Positions 25,816 to 33,346 of a stretch of DNA of 64,000 bases are shown here, piece after piece (position 1 is the first letter of the stretch; every line of letters starts with the position of its first letter). The stretch spans positions 103,955 through 167,954 of the forward strand of contig CAZRCG010000006.1 of assembly GCA_964598565.1 (NCBI GenBank), given 5' to 3'. The notes under the pieces are model-generated. The model worked only from the letters and a program-made list of their open reading frames with translations, was not told the origin of the DNA and searched no databases. The position numbers and the translations under genes are program-made. This DNA is from CAZRCG01 sp964598565. Lineage in GTDB: Bacteria; Bdellovibrionota; UBA2394.

Positions 25816-26765
25816 CAGCTCGTTTGCGATTAGCGTTGCTCGAAAGTCAGGACTTTTCAAAAAGTGCTCGTGACAAAATGGAAACGCTGTTTGACGTTTC
25901 TGTTTTTGACTCACCTCAGCCCCCCCTCGAAGAGCTCTTTCACAATTTTGATATTCTATGGTTTCGCTTTGGACTTCAGCTTCCGGCTGATCGACTCAAG
26001 ACTTTCATGTCCGTCCGAACTCGCTTTTTCGTCATTCCGGTGACCTGCGCAAATCACGTTGACGAGTCTCAAGCTCGCCGACTCGGCATCGAGCTTTTAA
26101 CGTTGAAAAGTGAAAATGATTTCTTAAAAGAAATTTATGCAACCGCCGAGCTAACTTTGGGACTCTTACTTGCTCTGTTGAGGCATATTCCGTCGAGTGT
26201 CGAAGATGCTAAGAAAGGTAATTGGAATCGAGATCACTTTAGAGGCCGCGAGATTCATGGAAAAACGGTGGGCCTCATCGGCGTTGGGCGCCTCGGACGG
26301 ATGATGGCGTCCACCTTGTCAGCTCTAGGAGCTCGCGTTCTTGGCTTCGATCTATCTCCTCAAAAAGATTTGTCAGGCATAGAATGGCTGGATCTTGATA
26401 CACTTCTGAGTCGTTCGGATATCATCTCAATTCATCTGTCTTTAAACGAAAGCACGAGAAAGTTTATGAACTCTGAGAGATTTTCTCTGATGAAAACCGG
26501 CGCCTATTTCGTCAATACCTCACGGGGAGAAATCGTCGATGAAACCGCGCTACTCGAAGCTCTCGAATCAAAGCGACTGGCAGGAGCCGCTCTGGATGTT
26601 CTTGATTCAGAAGCGATATTCTCTGCTAATCATCCATTGGCTTGCTATGCGCGCAAGTCTTCGAGACTCATCCTGAGCCCGCATATCGGAGGCAATACGT
26701 TTGAATCGTTTGAAAAGACCGAGTTTTTTATGCTTCAAAAGCTTACAGAAAGATTGAACCAATGA
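25812..26765 (+). CDS. D-isomer-specific 2-hydroxyacid dehydrogenase
   Basis: 317 residues. The NAD-binding loop is VGLIGVGRLGRMMAS, with FVNTSRGEIVDE carrying the catalytic Arg and ILSPHIGGNTFES the catalytic His, as in phosphoglycerate or glyoxylate reductases. The N-terminal catalytic lobe is short and diverged, and no regulatory ACT domain is present. It is locked between neuB and neuA by ATGA overlaps on both sides, which implies a role in the same pathway, perhaps on a keto/hydroxy acid substituent or precursor. The substrate is unknown. Confidence 0.85.
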   Translation: MTARLRLALLESQDFSKSARDKMETLFDVSVFDSPQPPLEELFHNFDILWFRFGLQLPADRLKTFMSVRTRFFVIPVTCANHVDESQARRLGIELLTLKSENDFLKEIYATAELTLGLLLALLRHIPSSVEDAKKGNWNRDHFRGREIHGKTVGLIGVGRLGRMMASTLSALGARVLGFDLSPQKDLSGIEWLDLDTLLSRSDIISIHLSLNESTRKFMNSERFSLMKTGAYFVNTSRGEIVDETALLEALESKRLAGAALDVLDSEAIFSANHPLACYARKSSRLILSPHIGGNTFESFEKTEFFMLQKLTERLNQ

Positions 26766-27499
26766 AGAAGCTTTCAGTAGCAGCGATCGTACCAGCTCGA
26801 GCAGGCTCTAAGCGCCTGCCAGGGAAGAATCGAGTAGAACTTGGTGGACGGCCCTTATTCCAGTGGGCTCTTGAACTGGCTTTAAACAGCAAACGATTTT
26901 GTGGAGTCGTGGCAAGCAGCGACGATGAAGCCATACTCGATTATGCTTCGCATCTTACCACGCATCTTAGTGGTATTGTCGCCTTACGCAGGCCCGAATG
27001 TCTTTCGAACGACAAATCATTGGCCATCGACTATGTTTTGCATGCCCTCGAAAATTGGACCTCTCTTTTCAAGGATATCCCGAAACCTGATGCCCTCATG
27101 ATCCTACAGCCCACATCTCCTTTTACGCGGGTCGAAGATATTGAAAAAGCTATCTCTCTACTGCAAGGCTCCCAGGCAGAGAGCGTCGTCAGTCTCATGG
27201 AGTTGCCACATGCCTTTCATCCGACTAAGGCCAAAGTCCTCAACGATGGCATAGTCTCCCGTTGGGGCCCTTTAGAGCAAGAACCTAACAATGAACCCAT
27301 GGCGGCCCACGAACTTGACAAAAGCTATGTCAGAAACGGATCGATCTATCTCACTCGTCGCTCGGTGCTCGAACGAGGCCAGCTTATTGGCCAGCCTTGC
27401 CTTGGCTTTGTGATGCCCCCTGAAAGGTCCATTGATATTAATGACGCCCTAGATCTGGAACTCGCCAGAATTCTTTTCGATAAGCAGGGTAAAAAATGA
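26762..27499 (+). CDS. neuA: CMP-nonulosonic acid cytidylyltransferase (NeuA-type)
   Basis: 245 residues. The nucleotide loop is IVPARAGSKRLPGKN, followed by the typical VVASSDDEAILDYA, LQPTSPFTRVEDI and SVVSLMELPHAFHPTK. It activates a nonulosonate with CTP to the CMP-sugar used by glycosyltransferases. NYVRNGSIYLTRR-like residues near 195-205 and the short length match the legionaminate/pseudaminate as well as the sialate enzymes. It overlaps both neighbours by 4 nt. Confidence 0.9.
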   Translation: MKKLSVAAIVPARAGSKRLPGKNRVELGGRPLFQWALELALNSKRFCGVVASSDDEAILDYASHLTTHLSGIVALRRPECLSNDKSLAIDYVLHALENWTSLFKDIPKPDALMILQPTSPFTRVEDIEKAISLLQGSQAESVVSLMELPHAFHPTKAKVLNDGIVSRWGPLEQEPNNEPMAAHELDKSYVRNGSIYLTRRSVLERGQLIGQPCLGFVMPPERSIDINDALDLELARILFDKQGKK

Positions 27500-28125
27500 A
27501 GTCGATTGTCGTTATTGATTACGGCTCTGGCAATAAGAAGTCGGTACTCAATGCCCTTCGCAAAGTCGTGGATGCGGATACGAGAGTCTTACTGAGTTCA
27601 GATGCCGACGAGATCTTGGCAAGTGATCGAGCCATTTTACCCGGTGTCGGGGCTTATGGGGCCTGCATGGCAAAGCTTGAAAGTCGAGGCCTAGCAGAAA
27701 TCGTCATTGAATTTTCTAAAAGAAAAGTGAGACCCCTTCTTGGGATTTGTTGCGGCATGCAAATTCTCTCGGATTACGGTGAAGAGTTTGGTGAACGAAA
27801 AGGCTTGGGCCTCATTTCTGGCAAGGTTCGATCCATCCGTTGTGAGTCCGACAATCTACGTTTGCCGCATATTGGCTGGACTCCCTTGATTTGGAATTCC
27901 TCTTCTTTTTTTGACTCAGAATTTGCCCACTCTCGATACTATTTTGTTCACTCTTTTGTCTTCGACACTCCTCTTGAGCATTCCATTATAGCAAAAGCTC
28001 ATTATGGCGAAACTTTCATTGCAGCCCTACAATACGAAAATCTTGTCGGATTTCAGTTTCATCCTGAAAAATCTGATGCGGCTGGTCTGAAACTTCTCTA
28101 TACTTTTTGCAAATGGAGCCCATAA
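27496..28125 (+). CDS. hisH: HisH-family glutaminase, sugar-amidination paralogue
   Basis: 209 residues, class I glutamine amidotransferase. Opening VVIDYGSGNKKSV (usual HisH: GNLRSV), nucleophile Cys85 in LGICCGMQIL, His189 and Glu191 in FQFHPEKS. In this setting, directly followed by a WbpG/PseA-type enzyme and a HisF paralogue, it most likely supplies ammonia to sugar amidination rather than to histidine synthesis, as HisH2 does in Pseudomonas O-antigen loci. No other his genes are near. Confidence 0.88.
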   Translation: MKSIVVIDYGSGNKKSVLNALRKVVDADTRVLLSSDADEILASDRAILPGVGAYGACMAKLESRGLAEIVIEFSKRKVRPLLGICCGMQILSDYGEEFGERKGLGLISGKVRSIRCESDNLRLPHIGWTPLIWNSSSFFDSEFAHSRYYFVHSFVFDTPLEHSIIAKAHYGETFIAALQYENLVGFQFHPEKSDAAGLKLLYTFCKWSP

Positions 28126-29378
28126 ATACCGAACCAGACAAGAGTCTCACCACTTTCACCTATAAATCTTCAGGTTTTTCAAGTCAGACACTCACTCTGC
28201 ATGGCCTGCCAGAGAAGGTTGTTTTTTGCCAGAATTGTGTGATGTCTAACCAACGACCATCCACATCACCTGAGTTGCAAAAGCAATCTACAAAAATTGA
28301 AACGGCAGCATTTGATAGCGACGGAATCTGTCACCCTTGCAAATTTTTGGAGATAAAAAAGAATACCAACTGGATGCAGCGTGAAGACGAGCTGGTCCAG
28401 CTATTAGACAAACATCGACGTAACGATGGCTCGTTTGACGTGATTGTTCCTGGCAGCGGTGGGAAAGATAGTGCCTATGTCTCCCATGTTTTGAAGAAAC
28501 GCTATGGCATGCATCCTCTGACGGTCACTTGGGCTCCCCATATTTATACTGAAATTGGTTGGAAGAATTTTCAGAGCTGGCTTTTCAAAGGTGGATTCGA
28601 CAATATTCTTTTTACACCAAACCCTGAGATCCATTCTAAGTTAACAAAGTTGGCTTTTCTGAATCTTCTAAATCCATTTCAGCCTTTCATTATTGGCCAA
28701 AAGAATTTGGCCCCTCAAATGGCTCTCAAGTATCAAGTGCCTTTGATTATGTATGGCGAGAATCAAGCCGAATATCACAATAAACTATCTGAAACTCAGA
28801 GCCCTTTAATGGATCGAGCCCACTATACCGGCGAACCTGATCAGACCTATTTTTTTGGTGGGCTTTCCGAAAAGGATCTATCTCGCATGGGCATCCAAGC
28901 CTCCGATTTAGCACCCTACAAACCCATTCTTCGATCTGAGGCTGAAAAGCTTAATATCGAGATTCACTATATGTCTTATTATCATGAATGGAAGCCCCAG
29001 GAGAACTACTACTATGCCGTCGAGCATTGTGGGTTTAAGCCGAACCCTGAACGTTCCGAGGGAACCTATTCAAAATATGCTAGCTTGGATGACCGAATTG
29101 ATGGCTTTCACTATTACACGATGTTCATCAAGTTCGGCCAAGGTCGTGCCATGAACGATGCGGCTCATGAAATTCGAGATGGTCATATCACGCGAGAGGA
29201 AGCTGTGGCTCTCGTACGTAAATATGATGGCGAATTTCCGAAAAAATATTTCCATGAGTTTCTGGACTATATCCAAATCTCTGAGAAGGATTTCTGGGAA
29301 GCCATTGACCGAAATCGATCACCACACCTATGGGAAAAGAGAGACGGTCAATGGGCTCTCAAACATCAAGTCTCGTAG
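28113..29378 (+). CDS. wbpG: N-acetyl sugar amidotransferase (WbpG/PseA-type)
   Basis: 421 residues from the ATG at 28113; a TTG two codons earlier is possible. Two Cys pairs (FCQNCVMS and ICHPCKF) form a probable zinc site. The PP-loop VPGSGGKDSAYVSH near residue 115 binds ATP. WbpG/PseA enzymes activate an N-acetyl group and use ammonia from HisH/HisF to make an acetamidino group on a diaminouronic acid or nonulosonate. Both kinds of candidate substrate are encoded in this locus. It overlaps hisH by 13 nt and precedes hisF by 3 nt. Confidence 0.9.
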   Translation: MEPINTEPDKSLTTFTYKSSGFSSQTLTLHGLPEKVVFCQNCVMSNQRPSTSPELQKQSTKIETAAFDSDGICHPCKFLEIKKNTNWMQREDELVQLLDKHRRNDGSFDVIVPGSGGKDSAYVSHVLKKRYGMHPLTVTWAPHIYTEIGWKNFQSWLFKGGFDNILFTPNPEIHSKLTKLAFLNLLNPFQPFIIGQKNLAPQMALKYQVPLIMYGENQAEYHNKLSETQSPLMDRAHYTGEPDQTYFFGGLSEKDLSRMGIQASDLAPYKPILRSEAEKLNIEIHYMSYYHEWKPQENYYYAVEHCGFKPNPERSEGTYSKYASLDDRIDGFHYYTMFIKFGQGRAMNDAAHEIRDGHITREEAVALVRKYDGEFPKKYFHEFLDYIQISEKDFWEAIDRNRSPHLWEKRDGQWALKHQVS

Positions 29379-29381
29379 TTC

Positions 29382-30137
29382 ATGAAAAGAATCATCGCCC
29401 GTCTCGACATCAAAGGTAAAAATGTTATACGTGGCATTAACCTTGAGGGTTTGCGAGTTGTTGGCGAACCGGCCATGATGGGGCGCAAATACTATCAAGA
29501 AAAGATCGATGAGATTATATTTTTAGACATTGTAGCGAGTCTTTATGGTCGCAATTCAATGTTCCCGCTTATTGAAGCTTCGGCAGAAGATATTTTTATT
29601 CCCATTACAGTCGGCGGCGGCCTGCGCACTATCGACGACGTACACACAGCCTTAGCTGCAGGTGCTGACAAGATCACTTTAAACTCAGCCGCCGTGAAGA
29701 CTCCTCACCTCGTAGAAGAGATTGCACTTAACTGCGGACGCCAGTGCGTAGTTGCTGCCATTGAAGCGAAGCAAGTTGAGCCCAATAAATGGACTGCCAT
29801 GATTGAGAATGGCCGAGAGTCAACGGGCCTGAATGTCGTAGAATGGGTTAAGCGCTTATGTGATCTTGGAGTGGGTGAAATCTTGCTCACGTCCATTGAC
29901 CAAGATGGTATGCGCCAGGGCTTTGATCTGCCTCTCGTCGACGCTGTAAGCCAAGCCAGTCAAGTTCCCGTTGTTGCCAGTGGTGGAGCTGCAAAGCCAA
30001 GCGATATCGTCGAGGTTTTTCGAAAAACAGGATGTGACGCTGTAGCCCTTGGAACCTGTTTACACTTTGGGTTAACAAGTATTTCTGAAATCAAAAATAC
30101 GCTTAAAGAGGAAGGCTTTGATGTCCGCGTCGGCTAG
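29382..30137 (+). CDS. hisF: HisF-family cyclase paralogue, sugar-amidination partner
   Basis: 251 residues, (beta-alpha)8 barrel. IIARLDIKGKNVIRG retains the first catalytic Asp (Asp9). FIPITVGGGLRT, KITLNSAAV and VVASGGAAKPSDI are the phosphate-binding loops. At the second catalytic position, where histidine-pathway HisF has Asp (VAIDAK), this protein has Glu128 (AAIEAK). That fits a paralogue that docks HisH and conducts ammonia but need not do cyclase chemistry. It overlaps the next gene by 17 nt. Confidence 0.88.
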   Translation: MKRIIARLDIKGKNVIRGINLEGLRVVGEPAMMGRKYYQEKIDEIIFLDIVASLYGRNSMFPLIEASAEDIFIPITVGGGLRTIDDVHTALAAGADKITLNSAAVKTPHLVEEIALNCGRQCVVAAIEAKQVEPNKWTAMIENGRESTGLNVVEWVKRLCDLGVGEILLTSIDQDGMRQGFDLPLVDAVSQASQVPVVASGGAAKPSDIVEVFRKTGCDAVALGTCLHFGLTSISEIKNTLKEEGFDVRVG

Positions 30138-30831
30138 ACAAAACGAAATTCAACGTATCCAAGAGGTTTACAGCCGCCGCGGCAGCGAAGAACTTCGTTA
30201 CGGCTCTTTGAATCCAGGGCAGCTTCTTTTAGCTCAAGAGCGCGAGCGAGATTTCTTAAGGCTCCTTGGAAGCCATTTTGAAACTTTGCGTGACAGAAAA
30301 GTTCTTGAAATTGGTTGCAATTCGGGCTTGGGTCTTCTCGATTGGATTCGTTGGGGCGCCACGCCTCGCCTTCTACGCGGAGTAGATATTTTAGAAGATA
30401 GACTTAACGATGCGCGCACAAGGCTGCCATCCTCCGTCAATATAGCTCTTGAATCGGCCGACCAGCTGAGTGACCCAGCAGATTTTTATGATATTGTGGT
30501 TCAGTCCACGGTCTTTTCGTCCATTCTGGACCTAGAGCTTCAGGCACGCGTGGCGTCTGAGATGCTTCGCGTGACAAAACCTGGAGGACTCATTGTTTCC
30601 TATGATTTTTTTATCAACAATCCTTGGAATAAAAATGTAAGGGCCGTTTCGCGTGCCCGTCTTCGTAGGCTTTTTGAAGGACATTCAATCACCTTTCGCC
30701 GATCGACAACCCTGTCCCCCATGGTTCGGGCCACCGGTCGTTACAGCTCAAAGGCCGCCGTTTTCCTGTCCCTCATTCCCTTTCTAAAAACTCATTGGCT
30801 TGCGGTTATTACAAAAAGGCCAACATCATGA
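30121..30831 (+). CDS. Class I SAM-dependent methyltransferase
   Basis: 236 residues from the ATG at 30121, with AGAGGAAGG about 6 nt upstream. The SAM motif I is VLEIGCNSGLGLLDW (about residues 60-74), followed by LLRGVDILEDRL and motif IV YDIVVQSTVFSS. It is a small-molecule or sugar methyltransferase by fold. Its position after the amidotransferase trio and before a deacetylase suggests glycan decoration; the target is unknown. It overlaps the deacetylase by 4 nt. Confidence 0.8.
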   Translation: MSASARQNEIQRIQEVYSRRGSEELRYGSLNPGQLLLAQERERDFLRLLGSHFETLRDRKVLEIGCNSGLGLLDWIRWGATPRLLRGVDILEDRLNDARTRLPSSVNIALESADQLSDPADFYDIVVQSTVFSSILDLELQARVASEMLRVTKPGGLIVSYDFFINNPWNKNVRAVSRARLRRLFEGHSITFRRSTTLSPMVRATGRYSSKAAVFLSLIPFLKTHWLAVITKRPTS

Positions 30832-31697
30832 ATCTCCTCACTTTCGACATCGAAGATTGGTTTCAGTCAACTTGGGATTTCGACCATCCCGTCACCGATA
30901 GAGTTGTCAAAAATACCGAAAGTCTTTTAGAGATCCTGCAAGAACATGGCGTCTCTGCCACTTTTTTCGTGCAGGGATATGTGGCACGAGATTTTCCAAA
31001 CCTCGTCAGATCTATTGATCGATGCGGCCATGAGATTGCTTCTCACGGGCATTCGCATCGCCCCCTTTTTTCCATGGACGAAAAGGAGTTTAGGAGTGAT
31101 CTCACTCAATCTTTAGATCTCATCGAAGGAATTGCCGGCAAAAAAGTCATTGGTTATCGAGCCCCTGACTTTTCAGTTCGCTCGTCAATGCCTTGGTTCT
31201 TTGAAGTGCTTCACGACTCTGGAATTCTTTATGACAGCTCAATGATGCCCGTGAGAATGAAGCGCTATGGATTTGACCAAATTCCGCTAGATCCCTTCTT
31301 TGAAGAGACGAGTGGCATATTAGAGATTCCACTCACAGTCTATCGATCGCGAATCATATCCTTTCCGTTTGCTGGAGGCGGATATCTTCGCTTATTACCT
31401 TTACCCATTACGCAGTACCTGATGAAAGCCCGAAATCGGTTAGGAAAGCCCGTGGTCCTCTATATGCATCCCTATGAGATTAATGCCCGCGATTTTGAAA
31501 ATGGACCTCCAGTGCCGTGGAGAACTCGGCTTCACCAGGGACTCTTTCGACACCGCATGAAAAGTCGACTGCGTCAGATCCTTAAAGATTTTCACTTTAC
31601 GACCTGTGGAGATTACTGCAATTTTGTAAAAGGAGGCCGCATTCATGTCGACGAAAGCTTTAGACCCAAAATCAGGTGGTGCGAGGGACTACTTTGA
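30828..31697 (+). CDS. Polysaccharide deacetylase (NodB fold, XrtA/PEP-CTERM-associated type)
   Basis: 289 residues from the ATG that overlaps the upstream stop (ATGA). NodB motifs: MNLLTFDIEDWF (catalytic and metal Asp), ASHGHSHRPLF (metal His pair) and VIGYRAPDFSVR. The ending VVLYMHPYEIN, then a basic helix, is typical of the deacetylases found with exosortase-linked exopolysaccharide loci. There is no signal peptide, so it probably acts on a cytoplasmic lipid-linked sugar or oligosaccharide. No exosortase gene is seen in the window. Confidence 0.88.
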   Translation: MNLLTFDIEDWFQSTWDFDHPVTDRVVKNTESLLEILQEHGVSATFFVQGYVARDFPNLVRSIDRCGHEIASHGHSHRPLFSMDEKEFRSDLTQSLDLIEGIAGKKVIGYRAPDFSVRSSMPWFFEVLHDSGILYDSSMMPVRMKRYGFDQIPLDPFFEETSGILEIPLTVYRSRIISFPFAGGGYLRLLPLPITQYLMKARNRLGKPVVLYMHPYEINARDFENGPPVPWRTRLHQGLFRHRMKSRLRQILKDFHFTTCGDYCNFVKGGRIHVDESFRPKIRWCEGLL

Positions 31698-32316
31698 GGA
31701 CTATGCCGATAAATTTATTTCTTCGTATGATGACTCTTCATGGTTAGCTCTTAAACGCCTGAAGAGAGAAATCTGGCGTGATCTTCACGAACGAGAGCGA
31801 CTGGCACTTAAGCTTACGAGCCCGCATCAGGGAGTCAGCGTTCTCGATATAGGATGTGGTGATGGCCGCTATGCACGTCATTTTATTAACTTGGGAGTTA
31901 AGTCCTACGACGGCATTGATTTCTCTGAAACCATGATTCAGAAAGCTCAGGTGATTTCAAGAGACTATCCTCAGACTAACTTCGAGGTCTTGTCGTTTGA
32001 AGAAATGCCGGACGAAAAGCGCTACGATCATATTATCGCGATGGGTGTTATGGACTATGTTGCCGACACCAAAAGCTTTTTGGAAAAGGCCCTTTCCATG
32101 GCTCGGCAAAGCATTGTCGTTTCATTTCCTAAATGGACATTCATTCGTGGCAGCTTAAGAATCGCCCGCTATAAACTGCGCGGTTGTGATATTACGCTTT
32201 TCCGACTGGAACGCATTCTTACAATCCTTAATTCGTTAGAGAATGCCTCAAGTTACAGAATCATTCCTATTGCAGGCTACGGTATGGACTTCGTTGTACG
32301 AATCAATCCGCGATGA
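31645..32316 (+). CDS. Class I SAM-dependent methyltransferase
   Basis: 223 residues. Motif I is SVLDIGCGDGRYARHF, with YDGIDFSETMI after it and HIIAMGVMDYVAD as motif IV. The start overlaps the deacetylase by 53 nt but is supported by a strong AAAGGAGG about 8 nt upstream. Such methyltransferases beside GT2 genes usually modify a sugar or lipid-linked glycan. No more specific family is visible. Confidence 0.82.
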   Translation: MSTKALDPKSGGARDYFEDYADKFISSYDDSSWLALKRLKREIWRDLHERERLALKLTSPHQGVSVLDIGCGDGRYARHFINLGVKSYDGIDFSETMIQKAQVISRDYPQTNFEVLSFEEMPDEKRYDHIIAMGVMDYVADTKSFLEKALSMARQSIVVSFPKWTFIRGSLRIARYKLRGCDITLFRLERILTILNSLENASSYRIIPIAGYGMDFVVRINPR

Positions 32317-32320
32317 AACC

Positions 32321-33346
32321 ATGAGTGAAACGCCACTCATTTCGGTGATTGTTCCCATCAGAAATGAAGTGGTTTATCTTCGTTCAACCATTGAGTCGAT
32401 TCTCAATCAGACACTCTCATCTGATCATTTTGAGATTCTTTTGATCGATGGTTTGTCGGATGATGGAACTCGCGAACTTTGCGAATCCCTTAGCCGAGAA
32501 AATCCCAGAATTCGATTGCTGCAAAATCCAAGGCGCTTTGTTGCCTCGGCCTTCAATATCGGCATTCGAGAATCCAGAGGCGACTTCATAGCAATTATCG
32601 GGGGCCATACCCGGATTGAAAGCAACTATTTCGAAGAAGCCATGAAGCTTTTTCAAGCCTATCCTCATATCGTCGGCACTGGGGGGCCCGTTCTACCCAC
32701 GGCATCCCGACCGTTTGGAAAGGCCGTGGCTCTTGCTATGTCGCATCCTCTGGGCATAGGCAATGCTACTCATCGATACCCAGACTTTGAGGGCTATGCT
32801 TTCGGCTCGGCTTTCCCTATTTTTCGCCGCCACTTATTTGATGAAGTTGGGCTTTACGATGAAGACTTGGTACGAAATCAAGATGACGAATTTCTTCTCC
32901 GAGTTCAACTTAGGGGATTAAAAAATTTTATTAGTCCACGAATTCGCAGTTACTATCATGTTCGGGAATATCCCTCACAACTATGGAAACAGTTTTTTCA
33001 ATACGGCTACTGGCGCATCGCCGTTTTACGCAAGATCGGGCGCTTTGCCTCTTTAAGACAGGCGGCACCCTTCGTATTTTACTCTAGTCTTATAAGTTCT
33101 CTTTTTCTCTACCAACCCTATGCTCTGATCATGGCAAGTATTTACCTGCTTGCGATTATCATCGCCTGTCTCAGAGCCATTCCATCACATGATTTGAAAA
33201 CACTTGTTCGGCTTCCGATCGTTTTCATTCTAATTCATGCTGGCTACGCTTTTGGTTTCGCTAAGGGACTCATTGATTTTTACGGGCGACGTATTCGATA
33301 TCAAGATCTCGCCAGGCTCGAATCGGCGACGAGCCTCAGCCGCTAA
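32321..33346 (+). CDS. Glycosyltransferase family 2, ExoA-like, with C-terminal membrane spans
   Basis: 341 residues from the ATG at 32321 (MSETPLISVIVP); an upstream in-frame start would lie in the preceding gene. The GT-A fold has SVIVPIRNEVVYL, then EILLIDGLSDDGT (DxD-like region), GTGGPVLPT and a late QDDEFLLRVQ acceptor motif. Three hydrophobic segments follow after residue 245. This pattern matches ExoA of succinoglycan synthesis. The last 117 nt overlap, tail to tail, with the asparagine-synthase-like gene on the other strand. Confidence 0.85.
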   Translation: MSETPLISVIVPIRNEVVYLRSTIESILNQTLSSDHFEILLIDGLSDDGTRELCESLSRENPRIRLLQNPRRFVASAFNIGIRESRGDFIAIIGGHTRIESNYFEEAMKLFQAYPHIVGTGGPVLPTASRPFGKAVALAMSHPLGIGNATHRYPDFEGYAFGSAFPIFRRHLFDEVGLYDEDLVRNQDDEFLLRVQLRGLKNFISPRIRSYYHVREYPSQLWKQFFQYGYWRIAVLRKIGRFASLRQAAPFVFYSSLISSLFLYQPYALIMASIYLLAIIIACLRAIPSHDLKTLVRLPIVFILIHAGYAFGFAKGLIDFYGRRIRYQDLARLESATSLSR

